Assembly (NCBI GenBank): GCA_948567375.1
Contig: OX419755.1
Span: forward strand, 50,411,001-50,475,000
Length of the DNA stretch: 64,000 nt
Direction of reading: 5' to 3'
DNA from: Lunularia cruciata
Taxonomy: Eukaryota > Streptophyta > Marchantiopsida > Lunulariales > Lunulariaceae
The notes beneath the pieces were generated by a model. That model did no database searches. It had not been told where the DNA came from and saw only the letters and a program-made list of their open reading frames with translations. Made by a program: the position numbers and the translations under genes. Numbering within the stretch: the first letter of the stretch is position 1; each line of letters opens with the position of its first letter. Shown here one piece after another: positions 59,881 through 64,000 of this stretch.

Positions 59881-62862
59881 TGTGGTATCCACATTTTTTG
59901 GTTTGGATAGTTTTAGGAAAATTTGAAGAAGAGGTACGTGAGTAAAGCCTTAAGAGCGCTGAACGGGAAAGAAAGTAGAAGAAGCGTGTAAGTGGGTCAA
60001 ATCCAAAGTCAACCTCTGGTCAAGATCAAAGGACACTAGAGACATGAAGATGAAGATGAAGAAGGCAAGACTTTGTATCGGGCGGTGTGGTCTGATCCAA
60101 AGAACCTGTCACAAACTTCTTTGGAGTTGGCCCAATCAAGAAAGTACACGGGAAGAAAGTAATGACCTCAAGATCAAGAAGTTATTGATAGTGACCGGAA
60201 ACCAATCCCACAAAATTGGTGACTAGAGAGGAGAAACAATTAAAGAATGACCAATTAGCACAAGACTATAAAATCAAGACTTGTGCAAGGAAGCAGCACA
60301 ATGTCTAGTTGCTACCTTGTCCCTATTTAGAGTCGAACCAAAGTAATGCAAATTGCAAATCCGTAGGAAGAGGAGTGGGTTAGGATCTCGGGAACGATCC
60401 TCCACAAGAAGAAGGTGAGGAAACACATGATGACCCCAAAAGTGAGTAAGCAAAGTGCGGTGAGGGGATTTGCAATTCATAGGTTAGAAGTAATAGCACG
60501 GATCAAGGTCTTGGTGAGACTTTGCATCACGTTCCTGGCCTGGAACTGGAACTTCAGTTTTCTAGGTTTCATGGTACAGATTGCAGCGAGTAATTGCAAG
60601 GATGGATTGAAGCACAAGGGGAAGGAGAGGAAACCCAGCTTGATGGATGGAGTCAGATTGAAGAGTAGTCTTGGGGAGAGAGGCAGGAGAGGTAGGAGGT
60701 ACCACCTTCTATTGGAAGTGTGATGCTTCAAAAGAGATTGTCGAAGTGAGGAATTTGTTCAATCACCCTTGAACCAAGAATGGGTATAAGGTGGATAGTT
60801 ATAAAGATCCTGAGTGGAGAGGGATTGTAAGCACAATGATGACAATGTTCAAGCCGGAGCGAACCACCTATGTTACAATGCAATAGGCGGTATTCTTTCA
60901 CCAAATGTTTGCAAGAGAGGCAATAAATTAGGCAAAATGTCTGCATCAAAGAGTGGGGCAGAATGGATATGCCACCACATTACTTTGTGGCCTTTGCAGC
61001 ACACTTTTACTTTGGGTTGAACTTGCTGACTTTGGAAGAACAAAATCAAATGCGCTTGCACTTTCATCTGGATCTGTGGAAGGAGGCAGATGCAAATGAA
61101 CAATATCATATAGAGAGGGTACAAGACGGGGATGAGTACTACAAGAAAAGTGGGAAGGATAGAATTGTAGCAATTGACATTCTGAGAGCTAGGAAGAGGG
61201 CCAAGCCTGAGAGTTGCCTTGAGACAGTCCAGCCCCAAAAGGTGCCAAAGCTTAACCCATTGGCATTGATGGTGAAGATGCAAGAAGCCACGCAAGAATC
61301 CAAAGAAGAGTTGGAAGGAGAAACTAGATTGAAGGAAGAAGCATCAGGAGAAGAAGAAGAGTTCACTCTATGAAGTGAAGAATCAAGTAGTGGCAATGAA
61401 GGCAAGGCGGAGGTTCAGCAAACCAGAAGGCCAATGGAGGATGCAGGGAAGCCGAGTCCAAAAGTCACTACAATTGAACGGGGAGGTGAGAAGAAGGAAG
61501 AAGAAGCCGTGGCACAACCACAAACTGCAAGATGCAAGAATAGTGTGCATGTAGCCGAGATGGTGCCCAGTAAAGTTGTCATGGAAGAGGAGGAAAGCTC
61601 GGATTTTAAAACCTTGAAAGTACAAAGATCATGACTTTGGAGTAAGGTGCAAGAAGTAGAGTTGTCAAAAGACGACGGCCAAGCCAAAGACAAGAAATGC
61701 AAAGGAGTGGAGTATCTATCAAAGGTAGTAAGTCTGCTGTTGGTGTTTTTGCAACAGAAGAAAGTAGAAATGGTAATTGCCAACCTTGATGTGCACAATG
61801 AGTTGGAAATAGTGAAGACCTGGAGAAGGGAAACCTCATTGTTGTGAAGTAAGTTAATGAGGGTGGAGATGGAAGCCAAAGAACTTTGAGTTGAGGAGAT
61901 TCTTTGGAGTGAGCACTTTGAAGTTATGAGGGAGGATTTAGTAAAGTGTCGTGAGGAGGAAAAGGAGATGACGGCCTTGGTTGCGATGTTGAAGGGAGGA
62001 ATTGCAGATGCCCGAGTAGAATTAATACACTCAAAGGCAAGTACAACAGTGATGGAGCAAGAATTGGAAAGTTTCAAGAAGAAGGATGATGAGAAAGATC
62101 AGGCCTAGCAACATGAGTTAGCAAAGTACGGTAGAGAAGAAGATCATTTTCAAGGATTGGTGAGAATAGCAGAAGAGCAAATCTTTGTGAATCGGAGGGA
62201 GAAGGAGGCATTCAAGGCTGAATTTGAAGATGAGCTCCAGATGTATTGTAATGAATTGGAGGAAGAAAGGAAGAAGAAGAAGCTCAAGATTGTAGGAGAA
62301 GCCAATGAGGTAGTCGGTGTAGTGAATGAAATCAAGGCCATGTGAGCATAGAAGTTGAAGGTAAACTCAAGGAAGCAAGATTGCATGAGCTGAAATTACT
62401 AGTGCAAGAGAAGCGCAAGCGAAAGGCAAAGGACACAAAGTTGAATAATTTGTTAATTTGTTTGCAACAACATGTAGATAGAAAGATGTTAGAGGTAGGA
62501 GACAATGTGTGTCTTAGACTAGATCTTATAAGGACCAAGTTAGTCAAACTTTGTAGTGAAGTACAAGAAGTAAGAAGACCCAAAGTTGTAGAAATAGGAG
62601 TATAGGTGTCTTTAGAGTTGTCATTTGAGACATTAAAGAGGAGTGGGTTTGAAGATAATGAATTAGACAAAGTACCCACACATGCAATTGTAGTTTGTAG
62701 TGAAGATATTGTAGAGATAGAAGAGTTAGGAGTGAGATTGAGAAGACCCAAAGATGGTGAAATTCTCAAACTATCCTCAGGGTTGGGAGCCAAAGTTGAG
62801 GTTGACATTGGATTGGATCGGTAATAGTTTTGAGATTTGAAGAGGCAGATATGAAGAGGTGC
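59881..62862 (+). mobile_element. 3' LTR of the LTR-C gypsy element (truncated, 2.98 kb visible)
   Basis: Begins TGTGGTATCCACATTTTTTG after the polypurine tract and runs through the whole U3 ORF. After the ORF stop it has TTTTGAGATTTGAAGAGGCA and GATATGAAGAGGTGCAT, as in copies A and B, then the match ends abruptly at about 62862. TATA, R and U5 are missing. The sequence beyond belongs to a minus-strand gag. Confidence 0.85.
60415..62824 (+). pseudogene. U3 ORF in the gypsy 3' LTR (coiled-coil protein)
   Basis: N-terminal module 60415-60723: FAIHRLEVIARIKVLVRLCI and FMVQIAASNCKDG. Central block 60963-61373: PPHYFVAFAAHFYFGLNLLT, HFHLDLWKEADANEQYHIER, GDEYYKKSGKDRIVAIDILR. Acidic linker 61300-61640. 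Coiled-coil half 61647-62824: GVEYLSKVVSLLLVFLQQKK, EKEAFKAEFEDELQMYCNEL, ending GAKVEVDIGLDR. Interrupted by several stops and at least two frameshifts. Compared with copies A and B the amino-acid motifs hold better than the DNA between them, which suggests past selection on the protein. It lies in the 3' LTR downstream of pol, so it would be at the 3' end of the genomic transcript. Function unknown. Confidence 0.75.
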
Positions 62863-64000
62863 ATCAGCTGGATTCTGTACATACTTCACTGGTGGCTTTC
62901 GGTTGGATGGTTGAGTGCACTGATTTCTTGTGTGGCTCAAACCTTTACAATTTCCATAGAGTGGAACATACCCAATCTGCCGTTCCTTGGCTCAAGACAA
63001 TTTGGAGACCAATGGCCCATAGAGCCACAATTGTAACATGCTCTCGATGAAGTATTTTGAGGCTTATTTTGGCCACCCATCAGTGGTCTTCTTTGAGGAG
63101 TATTGGTGTTATTATACTCCTTGGGTCCATACCTTGGACCTTGGTATGATTTGCTTGCTTGAGGTTGTACTTATTGTGTTTGATACACTACCTCTTGTTC
63201 CTTGCTTTGGTCCCATCTTGGAACCTTATCAATTTGCTGCACCGGAAATGCATTGCAGGTCAAGCACTCTATGTTGGCATGGCTTGACTTTCCAAACGCT
63301 ATGCACCATACATTTGGTCTTCCAAATGAAAGAGGTTTTCTTTGTTCCTTTGTGCCAATCATTTGGATTTTAAAATCCACAAACTCTTTAATCACAGTCT
63401 CCAGCTTAGTGTTGGTCTTATTTACAACTTTTTTGGGGGGTGTTAATACTTTCTTTCCTCCTTGCCTATGGGTTCTTTTTGGCTTTGAGTCTTCTTCAGA
63501 TTCCAAAGAAGAACTGGAGGACATGGAGGATTCTATCAAAGAAGGGGATGAATTGCAAGAAGCTCTTTGTTTGGGCTTCTTGCCTTTCTCTCCCAATTTC
63601 TTTGATTATCAAAAGAGTGAGAGTGAGCCACCTTGTATTAGGTGACATGTTTGAGTACCTTATCAAGGGAAGTTATGTTCCTCTCCTTGGCAAAGATTCA
63701 AATATTTGGTGACAACCTGTTGATGAACGAGGTGATAGCTTGGGCATCGGAGTAACCCACCACACCGGATTGCTTTGTCACTTGGTTCAATCATGCCATG
63801 AACCGCTCAGAGTAGTCTCTCAACTTCTCATTCTTTCCTTGGTCTAGATTGTTGAGTGCCACAAAGACAATCATATTGTTATCAACTTCTTGGAGTTATT
63901 CCAAGATATTCTCTCTCAAGTCTACCCACTTGGCTAGTTTGAACCCCTTCTGGGTAACATACATGTACTAACTCCGAGCTTTCTTTCATAGCAGACTTGG
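62863..64000 (-). pseudogene. gag of a second gypsy element related to the one at 55-60 kb
   Basis: The minus strand is parallel to 55.1-55.7 kb: LNNLDQGKNEKLRDYSERFM, VVGYSDAQAITSF, LDKVLKHVT, and the serine-rich stretch SSSSLESEEDSKPKRTHRQG (63171-63596). Unlike the first copy it keeps zinc knuckles: a damaged CIAFGKSSHANIEC, a canonical CYNCGSMGHWSPNC at about 63000-63030, and a third ending SHTRNQC. The frame has stops. It continues beyond the right edge. Its downstream part is cut at 62862 by the truncated LTR. Confidence 0.8.

Noticed and set aside
61415-62077. Long minus-strand open frames opposite the coiled-coil ORF (also 46083-46373 plus, 49443-49757 minus)
   Set aside because: They are antisense shadows of a Lys/Glu-rich coding strand (giving Ser/Leu/Phe-rich text) and shift with it between copies.

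Overview
The window is nuclear DNA from a plant with a large, repeat-laden genome. The layout (AT-rich, old, heavily decayed transposons nested inside one another, no confident host gene in 64 kb) fits a gymnosperm or another large-genome land plant. That lineage call is inference. I found no convincing cellular protein gene, tRNA, rRNA or CRISPR array. Almost everything recognisable is mobile-element sequence, and nearly every coding region is broken.

Layout. 1-3.6 kb: minus-strand Ty3/gypsy element (gag with zinc knuckle, primer-binding site, about 1.3-kb 5' LTR). 3.6-17.3 kb: mostly featureless AT-rich DNA with two copies of a LINE 3' tail, hairpins and small duplications. 17.3-28.9 kb: three minus-strand copies of a non-LTR retrotransposon. 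The best copy has a C2H2 finger, a reverse transcriptase, a CCHC motif and a restriction-like endonuclease (RLE) domain, unlike the apurinic-endonuclease LINEs (L1, RTE) that dominate well-studied plants. 29.7-31.9 kb: decayed Mutator-like element with visible terminal inverted repeats. 33.7-36.1 kb: a different, 5'-truncated LINE. 37.9-38.2 kb: relic of the first gypsy LTR. 39.4-41.0 kb: pogo/Tigger-like transposase pseudogene.

42.3-64 kb: a stack of nested LTR elements. The key observation is an LTR family (here LTR-C) about 3.6-3.8 kb long that carries a long coding region for a coiled-coil-rich protein inside the LTR, upstream of its TATA box (i.e. in U3). Four copies are present. Copy A (44945-48555, minus) sits in copy B (43616-51020, plus), which sits in copy E (from 42289, plus). 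The A and B insertions have perfect 5-bp target duplications (AGAAG, TATGG). The fourth copy is the 3' LTR of a gypsy element (54833-62862, plus) whose gag, protease, RT, RNase H and integrase lie at 55.0-59.8 kb; its LTR starts immediately after a polypurine tract at 59881. A second gypsy family (LTR ends TGTAACACCC) inserted into E and later received a solo LTR of its own kind inside its integrase. The window ends in the minus-strand gag of another element related to the 55-60 kb one.

Insertion order can be read: E is oldest; B entered E and A entered B; separately the TGTAACACCC element entered E, then the LTR-C gypsy element interrupted it. The most interesting signals are the U3-located ORF, the RLE-type LINE and the dispersed hairpin tail of that LINE, which also lies inverted at the LINE's 5' end.
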